A stretch of 64,000 bases of DNA, from positions 7,186 through 71,185 of the forward strand of contig CAZZBZ010000006.1 in assembly GCA_964653025.1 (NCBI GenBank), written 5' to 3'. The notes under the pieces were generated by a model, which searched no databases, had not been told where the DNA came from, and saw only the letters and a list, made by a program, of their open reading frames with translations. Source of the stretch: JABWAM01 sp964653025. Its GTDB lineage: Bacteria > Verrucomicrobiota > Verrucomicrobiia > JABWAM01. Both the position numbers and the translations under genes were made by a program. Of the stretch, positions 26,009-34,386 are shown piece after piece; position 1 is the first letter of the stretch, and each line of letters opens with the position of its first letter.

Positions 26009-27049
26009 TCAGGCGGGGATGGCAGTCTGGTTGCGGCAGCGGCCCGCGAGCCAGCGGGCGGCGACGGCGGCCCCGAGACCGGTAACTGCAATCAACCACG
26101 AGGAGAGCTCCGGTACGAGCGGGAGGCTGCTGGTGATCACGAGGTTGCGGATCTCGTGGATGTCGGTGGATCCTCCGGTGGCGGCTGCGAAGCCGATTCC
26201 CAACAGTTCGGGGCGTGCCACCTGGTTGCTCGCCGTATTCAAGTTGTAGCTGCTGATGAGCGTCTGGGGCGTCCCTGCGGCGCCGAACTGCATGGTCACC
26301 GTGAGGGTGTTGTTCGAGCTGAAATCAAGGTTCACCTTGCGATAGTCCACACCAGTCTGGACCGGACGCGTTGTGTAGGTGGGAAAGTCCATCTGCCCGA
26401 TGGAGTCGAGATTGGCCATGGCCAGATAGTTGTAGCCGGTCGTTGAGTTTCCGGAACCGCGGACCGTGATCGAGTTGGGGATGAAGCCTGGGCCGCCGAT
26501 GCGCCCCTCGGTCGGGTTGCTGAAATTGCCGAAGTTGTCGAGCCCGACGCCGAGCCAACCGCCCGCAACGCCCTCCATGCCGGTGCGCTGCGCATAACCG
26601 AGTGAGCCGCCAAAGGACCCTGGGCTGGGGCTGGGCGTGGTCGCATCGAAGAGGAAAAAGCTGATGCCGTCGGCCCCCGATCCGTTCCACATCGCATACT
26701 CAAAGGAGATCGAGAACGAACTTGGCGTGCGGATCGCCGAGTTGAGGAAGGCGTAGGCGGACTGGTTGTTTGCGTTGCTGGTGAGTCGCAGCCAGCCGTT
26801 ACCCGAGGGATCAATACCCTGCGCCGCGGTGAGGACGGGAGCAGGGGTGCCGGGATCATCTCCCGCGAGTATCCACCCGGGGGCGGTCGTCTCCCTGAAG
26901 GTCTCGCTGTAGAGGTATTGTGCGCGTGCGCTGACAGTGAAGACAAGAAGCAGCACCCCGGCGGTCACCCGGATGCCCCGAAGTCTGGAAGACGCGAGAT
27001 TCACGCCCCCGCAGCCTAGCAGGAGGACGGCAAATGGCAACAGGGGCAT
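26009..27049 (-). CDS. Lectin-like PEP-CTERM surface protein
   Basis: 346 residues if ATG 27049 is used. A GTG at 27004 is an alternative that would leave a single signal peptide (VTAGVLLLVFTVSARA, cleaved before QYLYSETF). Residues about 45-300 resemble the legume/L-type lectin-like beta-sandwich of bacterial PEP-CTERM proteins: SFSISFEYAMWNGSGADGIS, FFLFDATTPSP, GWLGVGLDNFGNFSNP, GSGNSTTGYNYLAM and GIGFAAATGGSTDIHEIRNL. The C-terminal signal LVPELSSWLIAVTGLGAAVA, then ARW and basic residues, is a PEP-CTERM variant with PEL. It is probably a secreted carbohydrate-binding surface protein. It lies 19 bases downstream of the ABC-F gene. Confidence 0.8.
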   Translation of the reverse strand: MPLLPFAVLLLGCGGVNLASSRLRGIRVTAGVLLLVFTVSARAQYLYSETFRETTAPGWILAGDDPGTPAPVLTAAQGIDPSGNGWLRLTSNANNQSAYAFLNSAIRTPSSFSISFEYAMWNGSGADGISFFLFDATTPSPSPGSFGGSLGYAQRTGMEGVAGGWLGVGLDNFGNFSNPTEGRIGGPGFIPNSITVRGSGNSTTGYNYLAMANLDSIGQMDFPTYTTRPVQTGVDYRKVNLDFSSNNTLTVTMQFGAAGTPQTLISSYNLNTASNQVARPELLGIGFAAATGGSTDIHEIRNLVITSSLPLVPELSSWLIAVTGLGAAVAARWLAGRCRNQTAIPA

Positions 27050-27068
27050 GCCTCGCCACGGTCCGCCT

Positions 27069-28997
27069 TCAAGGAGGCGGCGCGGCGTGGGCTGCGGATT
27101 CCCACCGCCCGTTGAGCAACCCGAGCGATTCGGTCAGCCCCATGAGTTCGCGATTGATCTCGACGATATTTCCGGAGGCATAGGTGGTCGGATCCTCCAT
27201 CAGCGCGGTGAGTTCCTTTTGTCGATTTTCCAGGGCCAGGATCTCGGCCTCGAGAGAGGCCACTTTCTGTGCGTGCTCCTTGTTTTGGAGGGAATGGGCC
27301 TGGCGCTTCTCGGCATCGAGTCGGCGCTGCGCTTTCGTGCTGGCCCGCGGGGCGGGTCCTTCTTTCGGATGGGCGGACGGGAGGGAGGTTTTTCGCGCCG
27401 TCAGGGCCGAGCGTTCCGAGACCGCCTGCGACCGGTCGAGGTAGTATTGGTAGTCGCCCGCGTAAGGGGTGAGTTTGCCGTCGGCGATGTGCAGCACCTT
27501 TGTGGCGATGGCGCGGATAAAGTAGACGTCATGCGAGATGAAGACCAGGGTCCCCTCGAACTGCTTCAGTGCCCCGACCAGGGCATCGATGCTCGCCATG
27601 TCCAGGTGGGTGGTGGGCTCGTCCATCAACAAAAGATTGGGCGGATCGAGGAGAAATTTGACGAGGGCCAGGCGACTTTTCTCCCCGCCGCTGAGCACGG
27701 AGACCTTCTTGAAAACCTCGTCGCCGCGAAAGAGAAAAGAACCCAAGACGCTTCGAACGGTTTGCTCGGAGATGCGCTGGGGGGTGTCGAGCGCTTCATC
27801 CAGGGCCGAACGCGATCCGTCCAACGTGTCAATGCGATACTGTGCGTAGTAACCCATGCGGGTATTGTGGCCCAATGAGCGCCGTCCCTGTTGAAAGGGA
27901 ACAATCCCGGCCAGGATCTTGAGCAAGGTGGATTTCCCGGCCCCGTTGGGTCCCACCAAGACCACACGCTGGCCGCGCTCGGTTTCGAAATTCAAGCCGC
28001 GGTAAACGACATGCTCCCCGTAGGCTTGGTGGATGCCTTCCAGGGTGATGACACGCTGGCCGCTGCGCGGCGGCTGGGGAAAGCGAAACTTGATCGTCTT
28101 GTCATGGCGCGTGGGAGCCTCGATCTTCTCCATGCGCTCGATCTGGCGCAGCTTGCTCTGGGCCTGGGACGCCTTGCTCGCCTTGGCGCGAAAGCGATCG
28201 GCAAAAGTCTGGAGGGACTGGATTTCCTTCTGCTGGTTTTTGTAAGCGGCCTCGTGCTGCTCCTCCCGCGCCGCCGATTGCTCGACGTAGGAATCGTAGT
28301 TGCCGCGGTAGCGATGGAGTTTACCGTGCTGGATGGCGATGATCGTGTCAGAGAGGCGGTTCAGGAATTCCCGGTCGTGGGAGATCATGAAAATCGCGCC
28401 CGGGTAACCCATCAGGTAGTTCTGGAACCAGAGCAGCGCATCCAAGTCCAGGTGGTTGGTCGGCTCGTCGAGCAGGAGCAGGTCCGGTTCCTGGACGAGT
28501 AGCCGCGCCAGATGGGCGCGCATGACCCAGCCGCCGCTCATCTCGCGGGCGCGTCGGTGAAAATCGCCCTCGCGGAAGGCGAGGCCCGACAGGATGCGCT
28601 TGGCCTTCGGTTCGGTGCTGTGGCCGCCAAGCTCGGTGAAGCGCGCGTGGGTCTGGTGGTAGTCCTCGCTGTCTTCAAGCCCGCGGGCCTCATGCTCCCG
28701 CATGGCCCGTCGCAGCCCGGTCATCTCGGTGCAGGTGCTGGTCGCCAACTCCAGCACGGTCTCGTCGCCGCAGGGCGCGCTCTCTTGGGGAAGATGGCCC
28801 ACCGAAACCCCCGGATCGAAGAGGATCGTCCCCTCATCAGGTGAGATCTCCCGTAACATCAGGGAAAAGAGCGTGGTCTTCCCCGCACCGTTGGGTCCAA
28901 CCAGGCCGATCCGATCGGCATCGTTGACCTGCACCGACGCTTCCTCGAAGAGGGTGCGCGCGCCGTAGGCCTTGGTGACTCCTGAAATAGTGAGCAT
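27069..28997 (-). CDS. ABC-F family ATP-binding protein
   Basis: 642 residues from ATG 28997 (MLTISGVTKAYGARTLFEEA). It has two ABC domains with Walker A motifs GPNGAGKTTLFSLM and GPNGAGKSTLLKIL, signatures MSGGWVMRAHLARLL and LSGGEKSRLALVKFL, and Walker B LLLLDEPTNHLDLDAL and LLLMDEPTTHLDMASI. There is no transmembrane domain. A charged linker precedes a C-terminal coiled coil (KEHAQKVASLEAEILALENR). Soluble ABC-F proteins act on the ribosome (translation factors) or give antibiotic protection. The second Walker B has LMDEPTTHLD, as in Uup/YheS types. It is the first gene of the exosortase operon, an unusual pairing. Confidence 0.93.
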   Translation of the reverse strand: MLTISGVTKAYGARTLFEEASVQVNDADRIGLVGPNGAGKTTLFSLMLREISPDEGTILFDPGVSVGHLPQESAPCGDETVLELATSTCTEMTGLRRAMREHEARGLEDSEDYHQTHARFTELGGHSTEPKAKRILSGLAFREGDFHRRAREMSGGWVMRAHLARLLVQEPDLLLLDEPTNHLDLDALLWFQNYLMGYPGAIFMISHDREFLNRLSDTIIAIQHGKLHRYRGNYDSYVEQSAAREEQHEAAYKNQQKEIQSLQTFADRFRAKASKASQAQSKLRQIERMEKIEAPTRHDKTIKFRFPQPPRSGQRVITLEGIHQAYGEHVVYRGLNFETERGQRVVLVGPNGAGKSTLLKILAGIVPFQQGRRSLGHNTRMGYYAQYRIDTLDGSRSALDEALDTPQRISEQTVRSVLGSFLFRGDEVFKKVSVLSGGEKSRLALVKFLLDPPNLLLMDEPTTHLDMASIDALVGALKQFEGTLVFISHDVYFIRAIATKVLHIADGKLTPYAGDYQYYLDRSQAVSERSALTARKTSLPSAHPKEGPAPRASTKAQRRLDAEKRQAHSLQNKEHAQKVASLEAEILALENRQKELTALMEDPTTYASGNIVEINRELMGLTESLGLLNGRWESAAHAAPPP

Positions 28998-29141
28998 GGG
29001 GGCCGCAGACCATAGCGGGGCGTTGGAAAAATGCAACGCGCCCGAGCCCGGAAGGGATCATCCGTCCTGGCGCGAACTTTTCGGCCGCCGACGCGGAATT
29101 CTTGAAGAAGTGCCACGGGAGGGACGCTAGACTCCTCCTCC

Positions 29142-30056
29142 ATGCAGGACCCGCGCATGATCTATGTGGTCGGACCGACCGCCGTCGGCAAGAGCGAGGT
29201 CGGGGTCGAACTGGCCCTGCGCCTCGGGGGGGAGATCGTCTCTGCCGACTCGATGCAGGTTTACCGGGGGATGAACCTCGGTACTGCGAAGCCGACCGCC
29301 CCAGAGCGGCGCGGGGTGCCACACCACATGATTGACGCGCTCGACGTGGGGGAGCAATGCGACGTGGCGCGGTTCCGCCAGATGGCCCTCGAAGCGGCAT
29401 GCGGGATCGCGGCACGCGGCCGCCTGCCGATTGTCGTCGGGGGGACCGGTCTCTATGTGCGCGCGCTGGCGCACGGGATTTTCGAGGGGCCGGGGCGGAA
29501 CGAAGCCCTACGCGCAAGGTTCGAGGCGCTGTCTTCGGAAGAGTTATGGTTGCGCCTTGAAAAGGTTGATCCCGTGGCGGCCGTGAGAATGACGGATCGT
29601 AACCGCCGGCGCATGGTCCGTGCGCTGGAGTTTTTTGAGATGACGGGGCGGCCGATCTCCGAGGTGCAGACCCAGTGGGCTGCGGCAGAGGCGCCCCCGA
29701 TCTTTGGCCTCGCTCGCGAGCGGGATGACCTTCGGAGGAGGTGCGACGCCCGCGTGGAGCGGATGTTTGCGCGGGGTTTTGTGGACGAGGTGCGTGCCCT
29801 GATGGCTCGCGGGCTCGCGGCCAGCCCGACTGCCGCGAAGGCCATTGGCTATGCGGATGTCCTGGGGTTCCTCGAAGGAAAAGCGAACGAGAAAGATCTC
29901 GTGGGGGCGATCCAGCGGCGGACATGGCAGTACGCGCGGCGGCAGATGACCTGGTTTCGCCGCGAGACGGGGATTGTGTGGATCGCATGCGCCGTGGAGG
30001 AGTCCCCCGTAGTCATTGCCGACAGGATCGCGGCCGCCCTTCCCGCGGCCCGTTGA
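29142..30056 (+). CDS. miaA: tRNA dimethylallyltransferase
   Basis: 304 residues, full family length. Walker A GPTAVGKSEVG, then SADSMQVYRGMNLGTAKPTA, VPHHMIDALDVGEQCDVARF, the GGTGLYVRALAHG substrate loop, RRRMVRALEFFEMTGRPIS, AKAIGYADVLGFLEG and a RRTWQYARRQMTWFR segment. It adds a dimethylallyl group to A37 of tRNAs reading UNN codons, a change important for decoding. It is divergent from the ABC-F gene with 144 bases between them. The amidase gene follows after about 80 bases. Confidence 0.97.
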   Translation: MQDPRMIYVVGPTAVGKSEVGVELALRLGGEIVSADSMQVYRGMNLGTAKPTAPERRGVPHHMIDALDVGEQCDVARFRQMALEAACGIAARGRLPIVVGGTGLYVRALAHGIFEGPGRNEALRARFEALSSEELWLRLEKVDPVAAVRMTDRNRRRMVRALEFFEMTGRPISEVQTQWAAAEAPPIFGLARERDDLRRRCDARVERMFARGFVDEVRALMARGLAASPTAAKAIGYADVLGFLEGKANEKDLVGAIQRRTWQYARRQMTWFRRETGIVWIACAVEESPVVIADRIAAALPAAR

Positions 30057-30135
30057 CACTCCGCGGGACAGGGGATTAACCTTTGGGGAGATTTGTTTTC
30101 GACCGCGCCCTCTAAAAACGCTCCCACCCCGACTT

Positions 30136-30801
30136 TTGAAGAAACTTCCCGTGAGAATCTCTACCTCCATGCTTGGGCTTGTCCTTGTGGCTGAGTTGGC
30201 GTGGAGCGTTGGGGTCGGCGTGGTAGACCCGAAGCAATCCGCGGTGTCCTACTCCGCGCCCGTGCCCGTCGCGGAACCGACCGGTTTTCGTGAGTGGCAG
30301 TATCTCGTCATTCACCACAGCGGCTCCTCGGCGGGGAATGTGGCCATGATCCAGGCCGAGCACCTTCGTCGCGGGATGGAAAACGGGATGGCCTACCATT
30401 TCCTGATCGGCAATGGCAGCGTCGGGTTGGGCGATGGCGAGGTCGCCGAGGGGCGGCGCTGGAAGTACCAGTTGCAGGGCGGGCACGCGCACCAGGAGCC
30501 GCTGAACGAGGTGGGAATCGGTATCTGCCTCGTGGGCAACTTTAATCGCACCACGCCGACCGAGGCGCAGATGCGCGCCCTCGCGAACCTGGTCCTGCGC
30601 CTCCAGCGAGACTTCAACATTGCCGACGAGGGCATCCATGGGCACGGCCAGTACTTCGGCGAGGATAGCGACTGTCCCGGTCGAAACTTTAGTTGGGATC
30701 GATTCTGGAATCATCTCGATCTGGCCCACGAGCGTGAGTTTAGCCCGCGCGCGGGACCCCTCGCCGCGGGGGTGCCACCTCCCACACCCAAGGCCCCATG
30801 A
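30136..30801 (+). CDS. N-acetylmuramoyl-L-alanine amidase/PGRP-like exported protein
   Basis: 221 residues using TTG 30136 (KKLPVRISTSMLGLVLVAEL signal-like N-terminus). GTG 30151 or ATG 30169 are alternatives. The mature domain has amidase_2/PGRP features: YLVIHHSGSSAGN with the first zinc His, GMENGMAYHFLIGNGSV, GGHAHQEPLNEVGIGICLVG, GHGQYFGEDSDCPGRNF with His and Cys metal ligands. It would cut the bond between muramic acid and the stem peptide in cell wall turnover. The C-terminal tail is Pro-rich. The RadC start codon overlaps its end by 4 bases, suggesting translational coupling. Confidence 0.8.
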   Translation: MKKLPVRISTSMLGLVLVAELAWSVGVGVVDPKQSAVSYSAPVPVAEPTGFREWQYLVIHHSGSSAGNVAMIQAEHLRRGMENGMAYHFLIGNGSVGLGDGEVAEGRRWKYQLQGGHAHQEPLNEVGIGICLVGNFNRTTPTEAQMRALANLVLRLQRDFNIADEGIHGHGQYFGEDSDCPGRNFSWDRFWNHLDLAHEREFSPRAGPLAAGVPPPTPKAP

Positions 30802-31523
30802 GCGACCCGTCTCCCACCCCGAGGGGATTGCTCATTCGCGAGATGTCGAAGGATGAGATGCCGAGGGAGAAGCTCGAGAAGTACGGGCCGGATACCCTTT
30901 CGGACGCGGAACTGGTGGCGATCCTTTTGCGGACCGGTCGGAAGGGGCGATCAGTCGTGGATATCGCACGGGATCTTGTCGAGGAGAGCGGGGGACTTGC
31001 GCAACTCGCCCGCCGCACCCCGAAAGAACTCCAGTCCCTTTCTGGAATCGGGCCGGCCAAGGCGGTGACGCTTGTCGCCGCACTGGCCCTCCATGCGAGA
31101 ATTGTGGGCAAGCAGATGGAACGTGCCCTGCTCGATCGTCCCGAGAGCATCGCGGAGTACATGCGTCCCATCGTGCGCGACCTTCCGGTGGAGGTGCTCT
31201 TCGGGGTACCGCTTGACGCCCAGTTAAGGACCATGCGCCACTATCAGGTCACGAGAGGGTTGGCGAACCAGACCCTCATCCACGCGCGGGAGGTGTATCG
31301 CCCGGCGATCGCTTGCGGGGCGGCGCACCTTGTGCTCGTCCACAACCACCCGAGCGGGGACCCGAAGCCGAGTGCCGACGACATTCGTGCCACGCGCGAG
31401 ATGGCGGAGGCGGGTCGTCTCCTTGGTATCCCGCTTCTTGATCACGTGATCCTTGGCACTCCGAGCCCGATGAACCCCGCCGGCTTTGTGAGCCTCAAAC
31501 AGATGGGCGTGATCGGGGGGTAA
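30798..31523 (+). CDS. radC: RadC family JAB-domain protein
   Basis: 241 residues, full length. A helix-hairpin-helix region (TLSDAELVAILLRTGRKGRS, LSGIGPAKAVTLVAALALHA) is followed by the JAB/MPN domain with its metal motif HNHPSGDPKPSADD and preceding GAAHLVLV. The metal ligands fit JAMM(+) enzymes. Once linked to DNA repair, the actual role of RadC is unresolved. Its ATG lies within the 3' end of the amidase gene with a 4-base overlap. It converges on a small lipoprotein gene at 31580 that is transcribed leftward. Confidence 0.93.
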   Translation: MSDPSPTPRGLLIREMSKDEMPREKLEKYGPDTLSDAELVAILLRTGRKGRSVVDIARDLVEESGGLAQLARRTPKELQSLSGIGPAKAVTLVAALALHARIVGKQMERALLDRPESIAEYMRPIVRDLPVEVLFGVPLDAQLRTMRHYQVTRGLANQTLIHAREVYRPAIACGAAHLVLVHNHPSGDPKPSADDIRATREMAEAGRLLGIPLLDHVILGTPSPMNPAGFVSLKQMGVIGG

Positions 31524-31579
31524 CCAGAAAAGCCCCGCGCTTCAGGGGTGGGGCGGAATCGCCGACCCCCCCGTGCTGG

Positions 31580-31759
31580 CTAGTACTGCATCGCACCGCC
31601 GCCCATTGGGGTGGAGCGCTCCCACTTCGAGGGGGTGTTCCATGGCAGGGTGGAGATGTTGGTCTTCTCGGGCTCGTCTTTTGGCGTGGACGCGCAGCCG
31701 CCGAGAAAAAGCGGTGCGAGGGCGAGGGCCATGCAGGCGAGGAAGATGCGGAGTTTCAT
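31580..31759 (-). CDS. Small lipoprotein of unknown function
   Basis: 59 residues from ATG 31759. A short signal peptide (MKLRIFLACMALALAPLFLG) ends in the lipobox LGGC, so lipidation at that Cys is predicted. The mature peptide is short and polar (ASTPKDEPEKTNISTLPWNT, then PSKWERSTPMGGGAMQY). The SP II cleavage signal is the main evidence it is real. Its 48-base upstream gap to the coiled-coil gene contains the hairpin at 31775-31789. It is probably co-transcribed with, or downstream of, that gene on the same strand. Confidence 0.7.
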   Translation of the reverse strand: MKLRIFLACMALALAPLFLGGCASTPKDEPEKTNISTLPWNTPSKWERSTPMGGGAMQY

Positions 31760-31774
31760 GAGAGGCAGTAAGGC

Positions 31775-31789
31775 GGGGGCGTCGCCCCC
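31775..31789. repeat. Small GC palindrome between leftward genes
   Basis: GGGGGCGTCGCCCCC, a near-perfect palindrome, lies between the end of the coiled-coil gene (31807) and the start of the lipoprotein gene (31759). There is no T-run in either direction, so I do not call it a terminator. It may stabilise the upstream transcript or be a copy of a short repeat. Confidence 0.35.
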
Positions 31790-31806
31790 TAATCTGCAAC
31801 CAGCAA

Positions 31807-32571
31807 TCAAAATGTGACCGTGTCGCCTTCCAGCGGGGGAGCCTGCTGCCAGTCGGCGAGGATGTCGGCGATGGCGATGGAGGGTTCCACCGAGGTGACC
31901 TTGATCTTACCGACCAGCTTCCCGTCCCGGTAGATGATCATCGAGGCGTTCTCGACCACGCCGTCGTTGGAACCGATGTCGAGGACCACGAAGTTCCAGT
32001 CCGGATTTACGGCCATGATATGGCCGGTGAGGCCGTCGGGCATCTTGCCGCCACGGCGGCGCGCGGCCTGCTCTTCGAGCTTCTTCTTCTCGCCGTCGAG
32101 CTTGGTGAGCTGGTCTTTGAGGATATTCTTTTCCTGGTCGAGCGTGGTAAACTGGGTCTGCAGTTCCTGGAGCTTGTCCTTTACCTGTTCGATCGTCATG
32201 CCCGGAGGAAGGGCCTTGACGTACTTCTCGATTTCCGCCTGCTTCGCGGTGAGGTCCTGCTGCACGGACTGGAGTTTTTGCTCGGCGGAGGCCGCCTTGG
32301 TCTTCACGGACTCCAGGTCGCCGCGCGTCTTGTCCGCGGCTTCCTTGACCTCGGCGATCTCTTTGGTCTGCGACTGGATCTTTGCAAGGGCGGCCTGCTT
32401 GGCTTGCTCCTCGGCAGTCGCCCGCAGTTGAGCGGCGTTGGTGTCCGCGGTCTGCTTCTCGAGGCTTGCCTGCAACTCGGTCTTTTTGCCCTTGAGTTGA
32501 ACTCCGGCGTAGATGGCACCGAGCCCGGCAACGATAGTGACGACCAAAAAGATGCGGGTGAGAAGCGACAT
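31807..32571 (-). CDS. Membrane-anchored coiled-coil protein
   Basis: 254 residues from ATG 32571. One N-terminal transmembrane helix (RIFLVVTIVAGLGAIYAGVQ) is followed by a long charged coiled coil rich in Glu, Lys, Gln and Ala (EKQTADTNAAQLRATAEEQA, EVKEAADKTRGDLESVKTKA) to about residue 175, then a compact C-terminal beta domain (GHIMAVNPDWNFVVLDIGSN, KLVGKIKVTSVEPSIAIADI). It resembles SH3-like or MreC-type C-terminal domains on coiled-coil stalks. A good promoter lies upstream. The role is unknown, perhaps in envelope organisation. The window gives no partner beyond the small lipoprotein. Confidence 0.7.
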   Translation of the reverse strand: MSLLTRIFLVVTIVAGLGAIYAGVQLKGKKTELQASLEKQTADTNAAQLRATAEEQAKQAALAKIQSQTKEIAEVKEAADKTRGDLESVKTKAASAEQKLQSVQQDLTAKQAEIEKYVKALPPGMTIEQVKDKLQELQTQFTTLDQEKNILKDQLTKLDGEKKKLEEQAARRRGGKMPDGLTGHIMAVNPDWNFVVLDIGSNDGVVENASMIIYRDGKLVGKIKVTSVEPSIAIADILADWQQAPPLEGDTVTF

Positions 32572-32599
32572 AAGCGTCAGATTGCGAGGGATTTAGGGG

Positions 32600-32629
32600 A
32601 AACTAGTCAAAAGCCCCGAAGGTTGTCAA
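32600..32629 (-). promoter_or_regulatory. Sigma70-type promoter of the coiled-coil gene
   Basis: On the minus strand TTGACA (32629-32624) is followed after 18 bases by TAGTTT (32605-32600), 28 bases before the start codon at 32571. The -35 box is perfect and the -10 box is a moderate match. Confidence 0.6.
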
Positions 32630-32702
32630 CGAGCATTCCCAAAGCTTATGCATGGCAGCGAACATTCACAAATTGATTGCGCACCCATGCGAGATCCGTC
32701 GA

Positions 32703-33371
32703 TCAACGGCCTGCTTTCGAGGGTTTCGCTTTGCTGGCGGAGGGAGCGGGCTTCGGCGGCGGTACGGTTGGTGCCTCGAAGGGGTCTGCCGCCTGGACCT
32801 GCACGAGCACGGAGGCCGCGGCTTTCAATAGGGCATCCTCCCCGCGGAGGGTGTGATGCGTCCGCTTCTCCCTCCGAGCAATCGTCTGTACGCGAGCCGT
32901 TCCTCGACTCTCGTCCACGTACCGGGCTGTCTCGATGCGTGTGGAGAACTCCCGTACCTCCAGCGAGGCCATGCTGCCGTAGCCGGAGAGCAGGCGATCG
33001 TGGAGGCTGCGAAGGTTCGTGGGGCCTTCCGGGCTTCGGACACAGTTCACGCTGGCGATGTCCACGTCGACCATCGAGAGGTAAAACCGCCCACGCAGGA
33101 GCGCCCAAGGGTCGTAGCGGACGGAAAGAGAACGAATTCCCAGAGCCATCGGGGTGCGGCAACTGTACGGGGAATTATTAATTGAGATGGCACAAGCATT
33201 GACGAGCGACGAGGAGAGGCGCAGATCCACCGACCCCACGGCACACGGGAGTCCGGTCACCCGTTCGAGTTCGCCCCGCAGGAGTCGTGCGCCAATCCAG
33301 TTACGCCCCAGTACCAGTCCGATGAGGACGAGCACCAACAGGAAAAAGATTCGAAACAGCCAGCGAAACAT
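32703..33371 (-). CDS. AsmA-like inner membrane protein, short
   Basis: 222 residues from ATG 33371 (MFRWLFRIFFLLVLVLIGLV signal anchor). The start of the mature part (LRGELERVTGLPCAVGSVDL, SVRYDPWALLRGRFYLSMVD) resembles the N-terminal domain of AsmA/TamB-type proteins that adopt a beta-taco fold. The middle is a polar, helical region with a Lys/Ala/Pro-rich tail (PPPKPAPSASKAKPSKAGR). It appears to be a truncated relative of the 1166-residue AsmA-like protein at 45857. The role is unknown; members link membrane lipid transport or envelope assembly. About 250 bases upstream, a repeat-rich stretch separates it from the SDR operon. Confidence 0.65.
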   Translation of the reverse strand: MFRWLFRIFFLLVLVLIGLVLGRNWIGARLLRGELERVTGLPCAVGSVDLRLSSSLVNACAISINNSPYSCRTPMALGIRSLSVRYDPWALLRGRFYLSMVDVDIASVNCVRSPEGPTNLRSLHDRLLSGYGSMASLEVREFSTRIETARYVDESRGTARVQTIARREKRTHHTLRGEDALLKAAASVLVQVQAADPFEAPTVPPPKPAPSASKAKPSKAGR

Positions 33372-33476
33372 GGGGATTCGGGAGTTGCGGGATGATTCGA
33401 CGGAGAAAACGTGATGCCAAGCCAAATGTGGACTCCCCCTCGCAATGGGGAGATCCTTTTTCGCAACTACTCAGGT

Positions 33477-33570
33477 TCACGGTTCAGAGGTTCAACGGTT
33501 CACGGTCGGGAATCTCGTTAGAAAATGATCGGCAACCGTTGAACCGTGAACCGTTGAACCCAACAACCCG
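33477..33570. repeat. Palindromic repeat built on GGTTCAACGGTTCACGG
   Basis: A 17-base arm GGTTCAACGGTTCACGG at 33489-33505 has an exact reverse complement at 33544-33560. Shorter tandem derivatives of the same words lie at 33474-33490 and 33534-33550. A degenerate relative is found at about 39551-39632 between pgk and tpiA. The pattern is that of an interspersed palindromic repeat family in the noncoding DNA. Confidence 0.7.
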
Positions 33571-33624
33571 AGCAGTTACCCTTTTTCGTTGAAAAGGGTC
33601 CGCTCGGAGGGCGACACTTCTTCC

Positions 33625-34386
33625 ATGTCTATTTCGATTGATCTCACCGGAAAGACAGTGCTCGTCACCGGCGCCTCGCAGGGCATCGGGGCGCAGATCG
33701 CGCGCACCTTCCACCGCGCCGGCGCCGCGGTGGTCCTGAACCACCCCGGTCTTGAGGGCCCGCGCGCCGATGCCACCCGCCTCGCCGAGGAACTCAACGC
33801 CGCGCGTCCCGGAAGCGCCGAAGAGGCTGCCGCCGACATTTCGGATGCAGGGGCCGTTCGCGCGATGATGGAATCCCTCCGCGCCCGGCGGGGAGGGATC
33901 GACTTCCTCGTCAACAACGCCGCGATCATTCGCGACCGGACCATCGCGAAGATGTCCCTTGAGGATTGGGGTGCCGTGGTCGGGGTAAACCTTTCCGGGG
34001 TTTTCCACTGCTGCAAGTATGGGCTGGAGATCATGCGCGACGGCGGCGCCATCGTGAGCCTTGGGAGCATCGCCGCCCTCCAGGGGTTCTACGGACAGGC
34101 CAACTACGCCGCCGCCAAGGCCGGCGTGCAGGCGATGATGCGCGTCCTCAGTCGCGAGTGCGCCCGTCGGGGCATTCGCGTGAATGCCATTGCCCCCGGG
34201 GTCGTCGAAACAGCCATGGCCGCCACCATCCCTGCGGAGGTGCGCGCCGAGATGCTCAAGAACGTCCCGCTGCGCCGCTTCGGCGACCCGTCGGAAATCG
34301 CGAATGTCGCCCTGTTCCTCTGCTCTCCGCTGGCGTCCTACGTCACGGGGCAGACGATCGAGGTCAATGGAGGTTGGCGCGGGTGA
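33625..34386 (+). CDS. SDR family dehydrogenase (FabG/PhaB-like)
   Basis: 253 residues from ATG 33625; the frame opens earlier at 33589, but residue order favours 33625 (SISIDLTGKTVLVTGASQGI). NAD(P) motif TGASQGIG, LVNNAAIIRDRTIAKMSLED, catalytic Ser in VSLGSIAAL, Tyr161 and Lys165 in the NYAAAKAGVQ segment, RVNAIAPGVVETAM, then VTGQTIEVNGGW. Typical of 3-oxoacyl-ACP/acetoacetyl-CoA reductases or hydroxybutyrate dehydrogenases. Its stop overlaps the GTG of the CoA transferase gene by 4 bases, and thiolase follows, which favours 3-hydroxybutyrate or acetoacetyl-CoA as substrate rather than fatty acid synthesis. Confidence 0.88.
   Translation: MSISIDLTGKTVLVTGASQGIGAQIARTFHRAGAAVVLNHPGLEGPRADATRLAEELNAARPGSAEEAAADISDAGAVRAMMESLRARRGGIDFLVNNAAIIRDRTIAKMSLEDWGAVVGVNLSGVFHCCKYGLEIMRDGGAIVSLGSIAALQGFYGQANYAAAKAGVQAMMRVLSRECARRGIRVNAIAPGVVETAMAATIPAEVRAEMLKNVPLRRFGDPSEIANVALFLCSPLASYVTGQTIEVNGGWRG

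Noticed and set aside
23995..26085. Long plus-strand frame of about 696 codons over the TPR and exosortase genes
   Set aside because: Antisense to a clear TPR protein; composition is that of a shadow frame in GC-rich DNA.
31532..31554. GCCCC/GGGGC hairpin after radC
   Set aside because: The arms are only five bases with competing pairings and no T-run; too weak to list as a terminator.
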